This document shows positions 44,450 through 53,984 of a stretch of 56,341 nucleotides of DNA, piece by piece (the stretch's first letter is position 1; each line of letters begins with the position of its first letter). Source of the stretch: Lachnospiraceae bacterium. GTDB lineage: Bacteria > Bacillota > Clostridia > Lachnospirales > Lachnospiraceae. The notes under the pieces were generated by a model. The model did not search any database, had not been told where the DNA came from, and worked only from the letters and a program-made list of their open reading frames with translations. The stretch lies in the NCBI GenBank assembly GCA_017427415.1, contig JAFRSU010000093.1, positions 1 through 56,341 on the forward strand, read 5' to 3'. Both the position numbers and the translations under genes were made by a program.

Positions 44450-44477
44450 TCAATCAGAGAACCGTCCCTCTGATTGA
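44450..44477. repeat. Family A hairpin, perfect 10-bp stem
   Basis: TCAATCAGAG, loop AACCGTCC, CTCTGATTGA: all ten pairs match. It sits between the divergent AraC and GH127 genes. Confidence 0.92.
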
Positions 44478-44535
44478 CCTCTGATCGGCATAGATGATGA
44501 TATAACATTTTCACACCAAATGCAACTTTTTATTC

Positions 44536-44565
44536 TTTACAAACACTGCCCCGTTAAATTATAAT
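44536..44565 (+). promoter_or_regulatory. Probable GH127 promoter
   Basis: TTTACA (44536-44541), 18-base spacer, TATAAT (44560-44565). The weak -35 fits activation by the divergent AraC protein. Confidence 0.5.
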
Positions 44566-44619
44566 AAAATACGATAAAAATATGTATAAAGACCACACCT
44601 GTTTTAAAGGAGGACTTAA

Positions 44620-46491
44620 ATGATTAAAGAAGAATACACACTTTATCCACTGAAATCGATAAGGATGACTGACCCCTATCTTGAAAATGCCTTCGAAAAG
44701 GAAGTAAGGTATCTTACCTCTCTCGATCCCGAGCGGCTTTTGGCAGGCTTTTACGAGACAGCAGGCATAGAAAAGAAGGACCTTAAAAGGTACGGCGGCT
44801 GGGAAGAACTGCTTATAGCAGGCCACACCTTGGGGCATTATCTGGCTGCATGTGTATATGCATACGAATCAGCCAACTCATCTTCGCCCCAGAAATACAA
44901 GCTCATCTCCATCATTAAGGCTGTCATAAACGGACTAAAAGAATGCCAGGATACACTCGGTACCGGCTTTATATTCGGTGCGGTGATACAGGACAAAGAT
45001 AATATCGAGCTCCAGTTTGACATGGTGGAGCAAGGCAAAACGGATATATTTAAAGAATCCTGGGTACCGTGGTATACCCTCCACAAAATATACGAAGGCC
45101 TTCTTGCAGTAGCAAAAATGCCCGACCACCCCGAATTAAGCGAAAAAGCCGTATCCATCCTTTCCTCACTTTCAGACTGGAGTTATAACAGGATATCAAA
45201 ATGGGATGAAAAGACACATCGTCAGGTGCTCGATATCGAATACGGCGGAATGAACGACGTACTTTTCGACACATATACATTTACTAAGAAAAAAGAGCAT
45301 TTGGATGCCGCATGGGCTTTTGTGGATAGACAATTATATGACCGCATGATAAATGCAAAACCCGGCGATAACGTATTGAACAACACTCATGCCAATACCA
45401 CGATCCCCAAGTTTGTAGGTGCGATGCAGGGATATTTTGTTACCGGTGATGGGTATCTCCTTAAGGCCGGTGAAGCATTCTGGAAGCTCGTAACAGAGCT
45501 CCACACCTATATCACCGGCGGCAACAGCGAATGGGAGCATTTCGGACTTGACAGTGTACTTGACAAGGAGCGCACCAACTGCAACTGTGAGACCTGCAAC
45601 GTATATAACATGCTGAAGCTCACCATGCTCCTCTTCAGGGCTACCGGAGAAAAGAAATACCTAGACTGGTACGAAAATGCCTTTATCAACCAGATACTCT
45701 CCTCACAGAATCCCGATACGGGCATGACCACATATTTCCAGGCCATGGCTACCGGATATTTTAAGACCTACGGCAACCCTACAGATAAATTCTGGTGCTG
45801 TACGGGTACAGGTATGGAGAACTTCTCCAAGCTCGGCGAAAGCTTCTACATAAAAGCAGGGGACAGCGTGATCATAAATCAGTATTTCTCTTCAGTACTG
45901 TACGGCGAGGGCTTCACTCTCACCATGGAGAGCTGCCTGCCCGAAGAAAACTTCGTAACCATCACGGTAAACGGATGCTGTGACAAGAATCTGATGCTGA
46001 GGATCCCCGACTGGGTAGCAGGAGAAATGAAGGTGGATTATACAGGCAGAAGCTTCACACCTGATGATAAGTTCGCTGTGATAGAAGGACCTTTTATGGA
46101 TGACACCGTGATCACGGTTAAGATGCCTATGGAAATTAAGGCATATAATCTTCCGGACAACAAGAACAGCTATGCATTTAAGTACGGTCCGGTAGTACTC
46201 TCAGCTAAGCTCGGTTCCGACAATATGGAGACCACGATGACCGGCGTAGCTGTCACCATCCCCAAGGAGAAGCTCATCCCCGTCGACATGGTAAGCTCCG
46301 GCACCGACACGATAAAGGTAAATGAAGGTTCTGTAGAAGACTTCATCACTAACATCAATGATCACATGGAGCGGAACGACACGGATGAATTAAGCTTCAC
46401 ATTAAAGGATACCGATGCAAACCTTATATATGTAACCCATTATAAGCAGCACAAGGAACGTTACGGACTGTATTTTGAGTTCACAGACTAA
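44620..46491 (+). CDS. GH127 beta-L-arabinofuranosidase
   Basis: 623 residues. An alpha6/alpha6 barrel with GHTLGHYLAA (~68-77) and WYTLHKIYEG (~151-160), then beta-sandwich domains. The zinc-cysteine site of Bifidobacterium HypBA1 (Glu338, Cys340, Cys417, Cys418) is conserved here as E324, C326 (NCETCN) and C393, C394 (FWCCTGTGMEN), with the second Cys the likely nucleophile. It removes terminal beta-L-arabinofuranose from plant glycans. There is no signal peptide, so it acts on imported oligosaccharides. AAAGGAGG precedes the ATG, and a terminator follows. Confidence 0.95.
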   Translation: MIKEEYTLYPLKSIRMTDPYLENAFEKEVRYLTSLDPERLLAGFYETAGIEKKDLKRYGGWEELLIAGHTLGHYLAACVYAYESANSSSPQKYKLISIIKAVINGLKECQDTLGTGFIFGAVIQDKDNIELQFDMVEQGKTDIFKESWVPWYTLHKIYEGLLAVAKMPDHPELSEKAVSILSSLSDWSYNRISKWDEKTHRQVLDIEYGGMNDVLFDTYTFTKKKEHLDAAWAFVDRQLYDRMINAKPGDNVLNNTHANTTIPKFVGAMQGYFVTGDGYLLKAGEAFWKLVTELHTYITGGNSEWEHFGLDSVLDKERTNCNCETCNVYNMLKLTMLLFRATGEKKYLDWYENAFINQILSSQNPDTGMTTYFQAMATGYFKTYGNPTDKFWCCTGTGMENFSKLGESFYIKAGDSVIINQYFSSVLYGEGFTLTMESCLPEENFVTITVNGCCDKNLMLRIPDWVAGEMKVDYTGRSFTPDDKFAVIEGPFMDDTVITVKMPMEIKAYNLPDNKNSYAFKYGPVVLSAKLGSDNMETTMTGVAVTIPKEKLIPVDMVSSGTDTIKVNEGSVEDFITNINDHMERNDTDELSFTLKDTDANLIYVTHYKQHKERYGLYFEFTD

Positions 46492-46508
46492 ACCATCTTT
46501 CCTATATA

Positions 46509-46545
46509 AAAGAACCGGGCCTCTCATTCAGGTCCGGTTCTTTTT
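46509..46545. terminator. Terminator shared by GH127 and the M6 protease
   Basis: AAAGAACCGG (46509-46518) and CCGGTTCTTT (46534-46543), with T runs on both strands between the convergent stops at 46491 and 46552. Confidence 0.92.
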
Positions 46546-46551
46546 AAGTAT

Positions 46552-49371
46552 TTATTTTCTTGTGATACGTATCTTAGCTTTTGTATCAGAGCCTGTACCG
46601 GTGATCGATACCACTTCGATCTCGTATCCGAAGTCATCTCCGTAGTCCATTAAGCCGTCTTTAAAGAATTCGGAATATTTCTCCAAAGTAAACTTGTCGC
46701 CTGCCTGGAAGAAATCTTCCTTGGCTATCATTGTTCTCAAGTTTTGTCTATCTGTAAATGTGTTATCCGCTCCCGCTTGGATAAGTTCAATATTAAATCT
46801 ACCATCCGGCTTATAATCATTGGCAAAATGGATAGTACCTATAGGCGTAGGATCTACATCGGGATAATCGGAATTTTGGTAATCTCTCCTTTCCATCATA
46901 GCATCAACATGGTATATCCTTACACCCTCAAAATCATTAATGCCATATCTGACCGAATCATATTTATTTACTCCTGTTGAGGCATACAGATCCACCATCA
47001 TATACTCAGAGAACGGAGGTTTATGCTTGTCTCCTGCTACAGGTATCACTATCGCATCTCCTGTATCGGATAAAGTTCCTATCTCTATCTCTTTTGACTC
47101 TCCTTTTTTTAGCCCTGTGACTACCTCAGGCTCTATCCAGCCCACAGCATACTTTGAATACGCATTCCAGTCGCCTGCGTTATCCGACTGCATATCATAT
47201 CCGCCTACAGCATCAATCCCGCTGTATGTTACATCATAATAATCTATCAGACCAAGTCCATGACCGAATTCATGGGCAAGTGTACCTGCTTCTCTCTCAC
47301 TTAAAAACATCGAATTAAGATTAACTACGCAGTTTATTCCGGGCTTCTTAACAGTTCCTGCAAATTCCATTCCATATGTACTTCTATAATTCGCACCACC
47401 TCCAAAACTGCCCATGCTATAACCGTCTCTAGTTGACATATCTCCGAAATTTATAAACATGATATGGTCAAAATATCCGTTTTTGTCAGGATCAAACATA
47501 GGAAAATCAACATCAGGATACTTCTTATACAGCCATGCCAATACTTCATCGATAAATTCCTTTGAAATTGAACGTTCTTCCATGTCATCAAAGTTATATG
47601 GTGCAGTATACCAGTCTGTATAATATGATTCAAGCTGAAGCGTGCCATATGAAGCTATATCAAAATACTCACTTAATGAAAAACCGTTTTCACCGCTTTC
47701 GGAATAATCTATGATCTTTTCACCGAGCTTTGCAGCTTTTCCGAGATTTTTCTTAAGCAAATTGAGATTTTTATCATTAGCCTGCTTTTTATCATCCTTC
47801 CAGACGATGGGTATAATGAGAACATTCTTCTTACCTGATGCGTTAGGAAAAGCATAAGGAATAAGGTCATGCAGGGTTTTGGCACCTTCATAGACTTCAA
47901 GAACATTAAAAGGCACATCATATTTATCATTACCAAGAGTAACTGTCAAAGTAGTACCTTCTTTAACTTTCCCGCCTTTTCTTTTGTATTCTTTTCCTTT
48001 CGAGTCCTTCAGCTCTCCTATCTTATAGTAATCTCCAAAAGAAGCTGATGCCGAATAAGGCCATACAGCATAAAAATCGTTTATATCCAACGGGATTTCA
48101 TTCTTGTCATTATCTAGATCGGGCAATGCTAACAAATGAAAGAATCCCTGTCTTTCGTACGGTTTATATATTTCCTTACTCTCATCATATAACTCACCGG
48201 ACAGATATGCAGGATAAGAAAGCGGAGACAGTATAAGCTTCCTAAACCTGGTACATTCCTTGGCCGGAGTATATTTTATGATAATATCACTTACTACAAT
48301 ATCATCAGTATTACCCTTTTCATGTTCAGCTTCATATTCAGGTGATTTGAAACCTATACCTGCAAAATTAGCTTCAAACGCACCCATATTTATTCCGTCA
48401 TAATCGTAATCGTAAGCATATCTCCCTTGACCGCAGCTGAATATCATCCTGTCTATTGTTTTAGGGTGCATATCGAAATCTATGTTAAATCCGACAAATA
48501 TGTCTAACCAATTTGCTGAGGAACCGTTCGATCTTACCACCGGACGCACATTATATATTTTTCCAAATCCGTCCGTCATTATCAGCCTTCCCTTTTTATG
48601 AAGGATAACGCAGTCTTTCTTAACATCTATATCTTCGCCCCAAAAGCTGATCTTTTCTCCGTTGGGTCCTTTAGTTTCAAAGTATATGGAGCCGTCTTTC
48701 TTCTTCTTTACACTTTTTGTATCAATATTCTTAAATGCATTCCATGTTTTTAATTTTGATTCGTCTACCAGTGGTTCAACATCTTTAAATCCGTGAGCCA
48801 GATCCAAATCTTCCAATTTATAATAGTCCGATTTTAAAAAACCATCTTCCTTTCCATTGGCCATAATAGGATAAACATACACACCCCCACCGACTTTAAG
48901 CTTCGCATACGTATCCTTGATCACCTCTTCATAGTCTTTAACCGGGCAGCCACGCCAATATAAAAATTCTACCCTGTATTTTACGGCACCTTTTACAGCT
49001 TTCCATACAACCACACCATTAGCACCCAAGGATACAATATTATCTGCCGGCTGCATATATTTTATTTTTTTAAGATCCGAGGTGTATTTTTTCAATGCCT
49101 TTGATACCGACTTCTTTGATTTGGCGGCATTGATCTTTTTTATGCCCGCTTCTTTTACGGATTTCAAATTCTTATAATTTGCTTCGGTATACGCCTTCGT
49201 ATCAGCCAGTGAATTATATGTTTTTACCAGACTGTTTTCGGCTTTTTGTCTTGCATTTTTAAGTGCGGTACTTGCAGCATACGCATTGCTACCGTCTGCA
49301 AGACATGTGAACATACCTGTCACCAGTACTATGGCAAGTATAAACGTTATAACTTTTCTCATCTGTTTCAT
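46552..49371 (-). CDS. Secreted M6 (InhA-like) metalloprotease
   Basis: 939 residues from the ATG at 49369-49371, set by CGGAGG upstream; a frame opening 16 codons earlier has no site. Signal peptide ~1-32 (ends NAYAAS). An alpha-helical Lys/Ala-rich N-terminus (~33-90) precedes an Ig-like and a beta-rich region (~90-510). The zinc site lies near 700: HEFGHGLGLIDYYD, i.e. HExxHxxGxxD, within the M6 phrase REAGTLAHEFGHG. A Cys-poor C-terminal beta domain follows (YHVDAMMERRDYQ). It degrades protein outside the cell. Terminator shared with GH127. Confidence 0.92.
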   Translation of the reverse strand: MKQMRKVITFILAIVLVTGMFTCLADGSNAYAASTALKNARQKAENSLVKTYNSLADTKAYTEANYKNLKSVKEAGIKKINAAKSKKSVSKALKKYTSDLKKIKYMQPADNIVSLGANGVVVWKAVKGAVKYRVEFLYWRGCPVKDYEEVIKDTYAKLKVGGGVYVYPIMANGKEDGFLKSDYYKLEDLDLAHGFKDVEPLVDESKLKTWNAFKNIDTKSVKKKKDGSIYFETKGPNGEKISFWGEDIDVKKDCVILHKKGRLIMTDGFGKIYNVRPVVRSNGSSANWLDIFVGFNIDFDMHPKTIDRMIFSCGQGRYAYDYDYDGINMGAFEANFAGIGFKSPEYEAEHEKGNTDDIVVSDIIIKYTPAKECTRFRKLILSPLSYPAYLSGELYDESKEIYKPYERQGFFHLLALPDLDNDKNEIPLDINDFYAVWPYSASASFGDYYKIGELKDSKGKEYKRKGGKVKEGTTLTVTLGNDKYDVPFNVLEVYEGAKTLHDLIPYAFPNASGKKNVLIIPIVWKDDKKQANDKNLNLLKKNLGKAAKLGEKIIDYSESGENGFSLSEYFDIASYGTLQLESYYTDWYTAPYNFDDMEERSISKEFIDEVLAWLYKKYPDVDFPMFDPDKNGYFDHIMFINFGDMSTRDGYSMGSFGGGANYRSTYGMEFAGTVKKPGINCVVNLNSMFLSEREAGTLAHEFGHGLGLIDYYDVTYSGIDAVGGYDMQSDNAGDWNAYSKYAVGWIEPEVVTGLKKGESKEIEIGTLSDTGDAIVIPVAGDKHKPPFSEYMMVDLYASTGVNKYDSVRYGINDFEGVRIYHVDAMMERRDYQNSDYPDVDPTPIGTIHFANDYKPDGRFNIELIQAGADNTFTDRQNLRTMIAKEDFFQAGDKFTLEKYSEFFKDGLMDYGDDFGYEIEVVSITGTGSDTKAKIRITRK

Positions 49372-49466
49372 AATACGCCTCCGGGTTACATTGATATAAC
49401 ATGATTTTACTACTTTCACACAAAAAAATCAATAAAAGAAGGCCTTGCGGCCTTCTTTTAAAAGCA

Positions 49467-50858
49467 TCAGTAAAACATAGCCGGTCTTGTAGCTGCTATC
49501 ATGTCTTTTACGAGACTTCTGATCTCTTTCTCCGTGGCATGTGCGCCCAGTGTTACGGGGTCTTCCATAAAACTCTTTACCACCTGCTCGATGTCTCCGG
49601 TTTTGGAGGCTTCAAGTATACGTTCGTGGTTCCTTATATGAGGCATTACAAGTGCCTTGACGTTTTCCGGCATCTCTCCGGCGTAGACCGGTCTTATGGA
49701 GTCCAGGCCAAACAATGCATTCGTCTCTACTACGGCGTCCTTTGGCAGATTAGGTATCTGCAGTGCATAGTTGGGGATATTCACGTTGCTGACTATCCGC
49801 ATGAGACCGCACAGAGCCTTTATCAGAAGTATACCTTCCTCTCCTGTCGGGATCAGTTCTATCTGCTCTTCGCCTCTTACAAGGCGTCCCGATCTCTCCA
49901 GTCTGTTTTTGAGGTCATCCTTTCTCCATTTGACACTCGTAAGGTCAAATCCCCAGCTTCTTACCGTCTCGGGATCCTTAAGATACATATCTCCCGGCAT
50001 AAATTCAGCCAGATGCCTGTCCCCTGCTGCAGCTATAAGGCCGAATTTGTTAAACAGGTCCATCTTTACTCTATGTTTGCAGGCAAAACAAGCATTTGCC
50101 CAATTGGCATCTCTCTCGTCAAGTCCTTCTTCAAAATGCTCCGCCACATATTCCCTGTACACCGGGAATATATCGATGCCCTTATAGGAAGCCCGGTCAA
50201 ACCATGTGAAATGGTTTATACCCATTACATTTACTTCTATCTCATGCCTGTCGATCTTGTCTATGCCGAGTTTTTCCGCTACGATCTGTGCCAGGATCTT
50301 TTCTGTACCGAACACCTCATGGCAGCATCCGAAAGCCTTGATCCTCGGAAATGCATCATACATCGCCTTTACACAGAGTGACATCGGATTGGTGTAATTG
50401 ATGACCCAGGCGTCGGGACAGTATCTCTCTATCTGTCTTGCGTAGTCCTCAAATACAGGAAGCGTCCTGAGTGCCCTTATCATACCGCCGGGACCTGCAG
50501 TATCTCCTACAGACTGATATATCTTCAGTCTCTCAGGCATATGGACATCAGTCTCCATCTCATCAAAGGTGCCCGGCAGGATGGAGATCACTACGAAGTC
50601 AGCACCGCTTAATGCATCCTTCACTGTGTCAGCCACTACGTAGTCCCATTTACCTACTGCTTCTTTTCTCTGCTTTATGCTGTTTCCTATGATCTCGTTG
50701 GCACGGGCAGCATTTTTATCTATATCATAGAGTCTGATGGTTCCGGACAGTTGCTTTTCCAATGCCAGATCCGTCATAAACGTCCAAGCCCAGCCTCTTG
50801 AGCCTCCGCCTATATAAGCAATCTTTATATCCTCGACATAATCATTTGTGTATCGCAT
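49467..50858 (-). CDS. GH4-family NAD/Mn-dependent glycosidase
   Basis: 463 residues. A Rossmann start KIAYIGGGSRGWAWTFMTDLA (~11-31), INYTNPMSL (~147-155), the GH4 Cys-His motif as CCHEVFG (~173-179; Mn ligands) and VMGINHFTW (~208-216). GH4 enzymes cleave by transient oxidation at C3 with bound NAD and Mn2+. The CHEV form of the motif points to non-phosphorylated substrates such as galacturonides or glucosides rather than phospho-sugars; I am fairly sure of the family, not of the substrate. Cytoplasmic. It follows the GH63-like gene on the same strand. Confidence 0.92.
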   Translation of the reverse strand: MRYTNDYVEDIKIAYIGGGSRGWAWTFMTDLALEKQLSGTIRLYDIDKNAARANEIIGNSIKQRKEAVGKWDYVVADTVKDALSGADFVVISILPGTFDEMETDVHMPERLKIYQSVGDTAGPGGMIRALRTLPVFEDYARQIERYCPDAWVINYTNPMSLCVKAMYDAFPRIKAFGCCHEVFGTEKILAQIVAEKLGIDKIDRHEIEVNVMGINHFTWFDRASYKGIDIFPVYREYVAEHFEEGLDERDANWANACFACKHRVKMDLFNKFGLIAAAGDRHLAEFMPGDMYLKDPETVRSWGFDLTSVKWRKDDLKNRLERSGRLVRGEEQIELIPTGEEGILLIKALCGLMRIVSNVNIPNYALQIPNLPKDAVVETNALFGLDSIRPVYAGEMPENVKALVMPHIRNHERILEASKTGDIEQVVKSFMEDPVTLGAHATEKEIRSLVKDMIAATRPAMFY

Positions 50859-50888
50859 TTTTTATTTCTCCCGTTTATTATTTGTTTT

Positions 50889-50988
50889 AAGATCCTTCGC
50901 GTACGCTCAGGATGACAGTTTTTTCTGATCCGTCACTAACGTTTAGGATGACAGTTTTTTCTGATCCGTCACTAATGCATGGGATGAC
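50889..50988. repeat. Family C half-repeat with 36-bp tandem copies
   Basis: AAGATCCTTCGCGTACGCTCAGGATGACA starts at 50889. The 36-base unit beginning GGATGACAGTTTTTTCTGAT at 50910 recurs at 50946, and a third GGATGACA starts at 50982. The second copy holds the stop and last codons of the GH63-like gene. Confidence 0.85.
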
Positions 50989-52367
50989 ATCACATTTCCA
51001 TGCAGGTCGGTCACAACCTTTTCGTTCGTGCAGGTGCTAAATATCTTTTTGCCGTTTATGTATGCTTCGCTGCCGCTCTTGCCCGTGCGGATACAGTATA
51101 TATCATCGCCGAGCAACTGCTCGTATTCACAGGTACTCCCCTGCATGCATCCCCACAGGATGGTGTTTTCCTTTCTCCTTACCCCATGCATCGCCGCTAT
51201 ATACTCTATGGCAGAGAGCATGGCCGGACCATAGCCGTCCTGACCGCCGCTGTCGGCATTTATCGACGGTCTGCCGGTAAAAGGATCGTATTGCTGCACA
51301 AATATGCAGTCTATGCCGATGGCTTCCAACAGTTTTCGCCCGAGATACGGGATGAGACTGTCATAGCCGTAATCCTCCAGGGCCTTTATCGCACGCTGAT
51401 AAGTCAGTGCCTCACACTGCCCGCTCCAGTTGTTGGTCGGAATGTTTCTGAAAAGCGGGTCGCTCACCGAAACGGAAGGCAGAGGCATATATGTCATGAA
51501 TTCATCTTTATTCAGCAGATGTTTTTCCACAAATGCCGAAGCCATGTCCCGGTCGATACTCCCCCAGTACATGGCCCTTAAGGTATTGTGGCAGATGACT
51601 TTCTGCTTTTTATGCCTGATGTCTCTGTCAAAGCAGATGCCTGCTTCTTCATCCCAGAGGTATTCCCTGATCTTGTCTTTTACTGCCGCGGCTTTTTGTG
51701 CCCAGCTTTTACCGGTATCTTCCAAGCCTTTTATATATGCTATTTTTTTCAGCGTATCCCTGCATGAATAAGAATAGCTCATCACGTCTACTGACGCCAT
51801 GGGGACTATATCGCAGCCGGCAGGCGGTATCTCCCCGGACCAGTCATTTGGAGCATCGCCGTATCTTAGGGCGTTATCTTCGCCTGTATCGTATTTACAC
51901 CATGACTCTAAGCATCCGTCGCCGTCTGAGTCACGATATTTCCACAGGTATTCATCAAATCGTTCCAGGCACTCGTACAGTCTGTCAAGATATTCCTCTC
52001 CCGGTCGGGCCAGATAATACATATCGAGTGCCGGGTCCGGAAAACAAAAGCCCTGCAATTTGTTATACTGCGGCGTCACTTTGCCGTCTATAAGAGCTAT
52101 GCTTCCCGGAAGCCTGCCGTCGTCTCTCTGGTGCTCCATAAACATCAATTGGTTATTGAGGGCTACGTTCATATTCTTTTTGGCATACATCCTTCCGCCC
52201 ATGGGCTGGGTTTCAAGCCAGATTTTTTCGTATCCGCCGCCCTCGACCAAGACATCCCTGCCTTCAAAGGATACAATGTTTTTTTCGCATTTTTTTATAG
52301 CTGTATCAAACAGTCTGTCTTCCAGTTCATCTGAGGAACTGAAATGCACATCCGAAAAAGTTATCAT
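50943..52367 (-). CDS. GH63/MGH-like alpha6-barrel glycosidase
   Basis: 474 residues. An alpha6/alpha6 toroid with QRDDGRLPGSI (~80-90), FPDPALDMYYL, RDSDGDGCLESW (~148-160; acid region), YTFSCR-like YSYSCRDTLKKIA and NNWSGQCEALTYQRAIKALEDYGY (~315-340) matches the glycogen-debranching/mannosylglycerate hydrolase-like GH63 relatives. Substrate unknown; context suggests plant or host glycan fragments. No signal peptide. The last ~18 residues (from MSSHALVTDQKK) are encoded by a family C tandem repeat, so the native C-terminus was replaced. Confidence 0.82.
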   Translation of the reverse strand: MITFSDVHFSSSDELEDRLFDTAIKKCEKNIVSFEGRDVLVEGGGYEKIWLETQPMGGRMYAKKNMNVALNNQLMFMEHQRDDGRLPGSIALIDGKVTPQYNKLQGFCFPDPALDMYYLARPGEEYLDRLYECLERFDEYLWKYRDSDGDGCLESWCKYDTGEDNALRYGDAPNDWSGEIPPAGCDIVPMASVDVMSYSYSCRDTLKKIAYIKGLEDTGKSWAQKAAAVKDKIREYLWDEEAGICFDRDIRHKKQKVICHNTLRAMYWGSIDRDMASAFVEKHLLNKDEFMTYMPLPSVSVSDPLFRNIPTNNWSGQCEALTYQRAIKALEDYGYDSLIPYLGRKLLEAIGIDCIFVQQYDPFTGRPSINADSGGQDGYGPAMLSAIEYIAAMHGVRRKENTILWGCMQGSTCEYEQLLGDDIYCIRTGKSGSEAYINGKKIFSTCTNEKVVTDLHGNVMSSHALVTDQKKLSS

Positions 52368-52480
52368 TTAGCACCGCTCCTGTCAGTCTGCCGCAGCTTC
52401 TATCATAGCCTTTTGTTTATCTTTTAACGCTGCGATGATCACCAGTCTTTTCATATTTTACTATACCTTTCTGCCCCTTG

Positions 52481-53113
52481 TTAGGTTTCATCTGCTTCTA
52501 ATTCCTTATATTTCTGTAAGAATTTTATGAATATCCAAGCCAAAATCAGAAGAACTGCACACTCTATTGCCACAAAGATCAACTCTTTTTTTATATTTAT
52601 CACATCAATATACAGATCAGGATTTGTCATATCTCCACTGATTATCATCTCATAATCCTGCAGTGCTGCCTTATTTACACTTTGAAGCAGTTGATCTTGT
52701 TCTTCATCGCTAAGCCTTTTGATCTTACCTATCAGTGCATACTTTTTATCACCTTTAAAATCCAATGCCTCCGAAGGTTTCTTATATAAGGTCACGCCCT
52801 TCCAATAAGCTATATCGGCTGTAGGGATACGAACATGTAAATATTTATCCTCGCCGATCCGTAAAAGATAATAGTTCTCGCTAAAGTATTTCATATAATA
52901 CATGCTTTTAATATCAAATACGCTTATTACACTGTCAAATCTTACTTTTACGGTTTTATCTTCCTTGAGTGCAGGAGAATGGATATCTTCTACATTATCG
53001 CAAAAGTAATATCCGAATATCTCCGATATTGTCGGGATAGCAAAAAAGACTAGCACCAAAGCTGCTATTATGCCAATAACAGACATTTTTATTATCTGAT
53101 CCTTCTTAGTCAT
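52481..53113 (-). CDS. Bitopic/two-span membrane protein of unknown function
   Basis: 210 residues from the ATG at 53111-53113, set by GGGGGA upstream. Membrane helix ~8-32, an extracytoplasmic domain of ~135 residues (YMKYFSENYYLLRIGEDKYLHVRIP ... KKYALIGKIKRLSDEEQDQLLQ), and a second helix ~175-200 ending KFLQKYKELEADET. No family recognised. It lies 77 bases after the VWA gene on the same strand and may share its transcript. Confidence 0.72.
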   Translation of the reverse strand: MTKKDQIIKMSVIGIIAALVLVFFAIPTISEIFGYYFCDNVEDIHSPALKEDKTVKVRFDSVISVFDIKSMYYMKYFSENYYLLRIGEDKYLHVRIPTADIAYWKGVTLYKKPSEALDFKGDKKYALIGKIKRLSDEEQDQLLQSVNKAALQDYEMIISGDMTNPDLYIDVINIKKELIFVAIECAVLLILAWIFIKFLQKYKELEADET

Positions 53114-53131
53114 GGCAATTCCCCCAGCCAA

Positions 53132-53179
53132 TTAATAATCCGTTTTTACAGTATCCGGGTTATACATTTCTTTAAACAT
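53132..53179 (-). CDS. Possible 15-codon peptide between the VWA and membrane genes
   Basis: ATG at 53177-53179, reading MFKEMYNPDTVKTDY then TAA, preceded by AAGGTGA at correct spacing and ten bases after the VWA stop. Too short to assign; it could be a leader peptide coupling the two genes, or chance. Confidence 0.3.
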   Translation of the reverse strand: MFKEMYNPDTVKTDY

Positions 53180-53189
53180 AAGTTCACCT

Positions 53190-53861
53190 TCATTTATGTC
53201 TTCTTCTGTAGTCTTCCTGTATTGGTGCCAGCATATCGTCACAATCCATCATTTCTTCCATTTCTATAGCGGATCTAGCCTTTTTAGCACAGCTTACCAT
53301 CTTTGACATCACTTTAAAGTTAAGTTCTGTTCCGGCGCTGTCGCATTCATATCTGACCGCCCTGTTCTTTGCGACACCGAATCTTCCTGCCACCTCTACT
53401 GCATCGATATTGGCTCCCAGGAAAACAAACTCCCAATGATACTTCTTTTTCTTTTCTTCCACCAGCTTCTTTACCTTTGAATAGGTGTATTCCTTACTGG
53501 CATTTTCCATACCGTCCGTTGTGATGATGAACAGTGTTTTCTCAGGTCTTTGATCTGCAGGCATATTCTTATGGACATTCCCGATATGATGGATTGTTCC
53601 GCCCACTGCATCGAGTAACGCCGTACAGCCTCTCACATAGTAATCACTGTTCGTGATCGGTTTTACATCATACAGATCCTTTCTGTCATGCAGAACCTCA
53701 ATCTTATCATCAAATAAAACCGTTGAGAGCACAGCTTCTCCCTCTTCTTTTTTCTGCCTCTCAAGCATCGAGTTGTAACCACCGATGGTATCCCTTTCAA
53801 GTCCTCCCATCGAACCGCTCCTGTCAAGAATGAAAACAATCTCAGTTAAACCTTTCTTCAT
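53190..53861 (-). CDS. von Willebrand factor A domain protein, TerY-like
   Basis: 223 residues, nearly all VWA domain. The MIDAS is complete: DRSGS at 13-17, a Thr in GCTALLDAVG (~80) and TTDGMEN (~115). No signal peptide or membrane helix, so it is cytoplasmic. Size and start (TEIVFILDRSGSMGGLERDTIGGYN) resemble TerY-like VWA proteins tied to stress and phosphorelay systems, but no kinase or phosphatase gene is nearby. It stands between the macro/HTH gene and the membrane gene, all on the minus strand. Confidence 0.88.
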   Translation of the reverse strand: MKKGLTEIVFILDRSGSMGGLERDTIGGYNSMLERQKKEEGEAVLSTVLFDDKIEVLHDRKDLYDVKPITNSDYYVRGCTALLDAVGGTIHHIGNVHKNMPADQRPEKTLFIITTDGMENASKEYTYSKVKKLVEEKKKKYHWEFVFLGANIDAVEVAGRFGVAKNRAVRYECDSAGTELNFKVMSKMVSCAKKARSAIEMEEMMDCDDMLAPIQEDYRRRHK

Positions 53862-53984
53862 ATACTTATCCTCACTTTCATAATATGTATTGCTCCCTCA
53901 CATTCGTTCGGTTGCTTTTTCTTTGTTGCGAGATAAGTATAATGTATTGCAAAAGGTTAATGGTCGCTTTGCAAGCGACATTGT

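Noticed and set aside
49401..50381. 326-codon plus-strand ORF opposite the GH4 gene
   Set aside because: The GH4 frame has full family motifs; the opposing frame has none.
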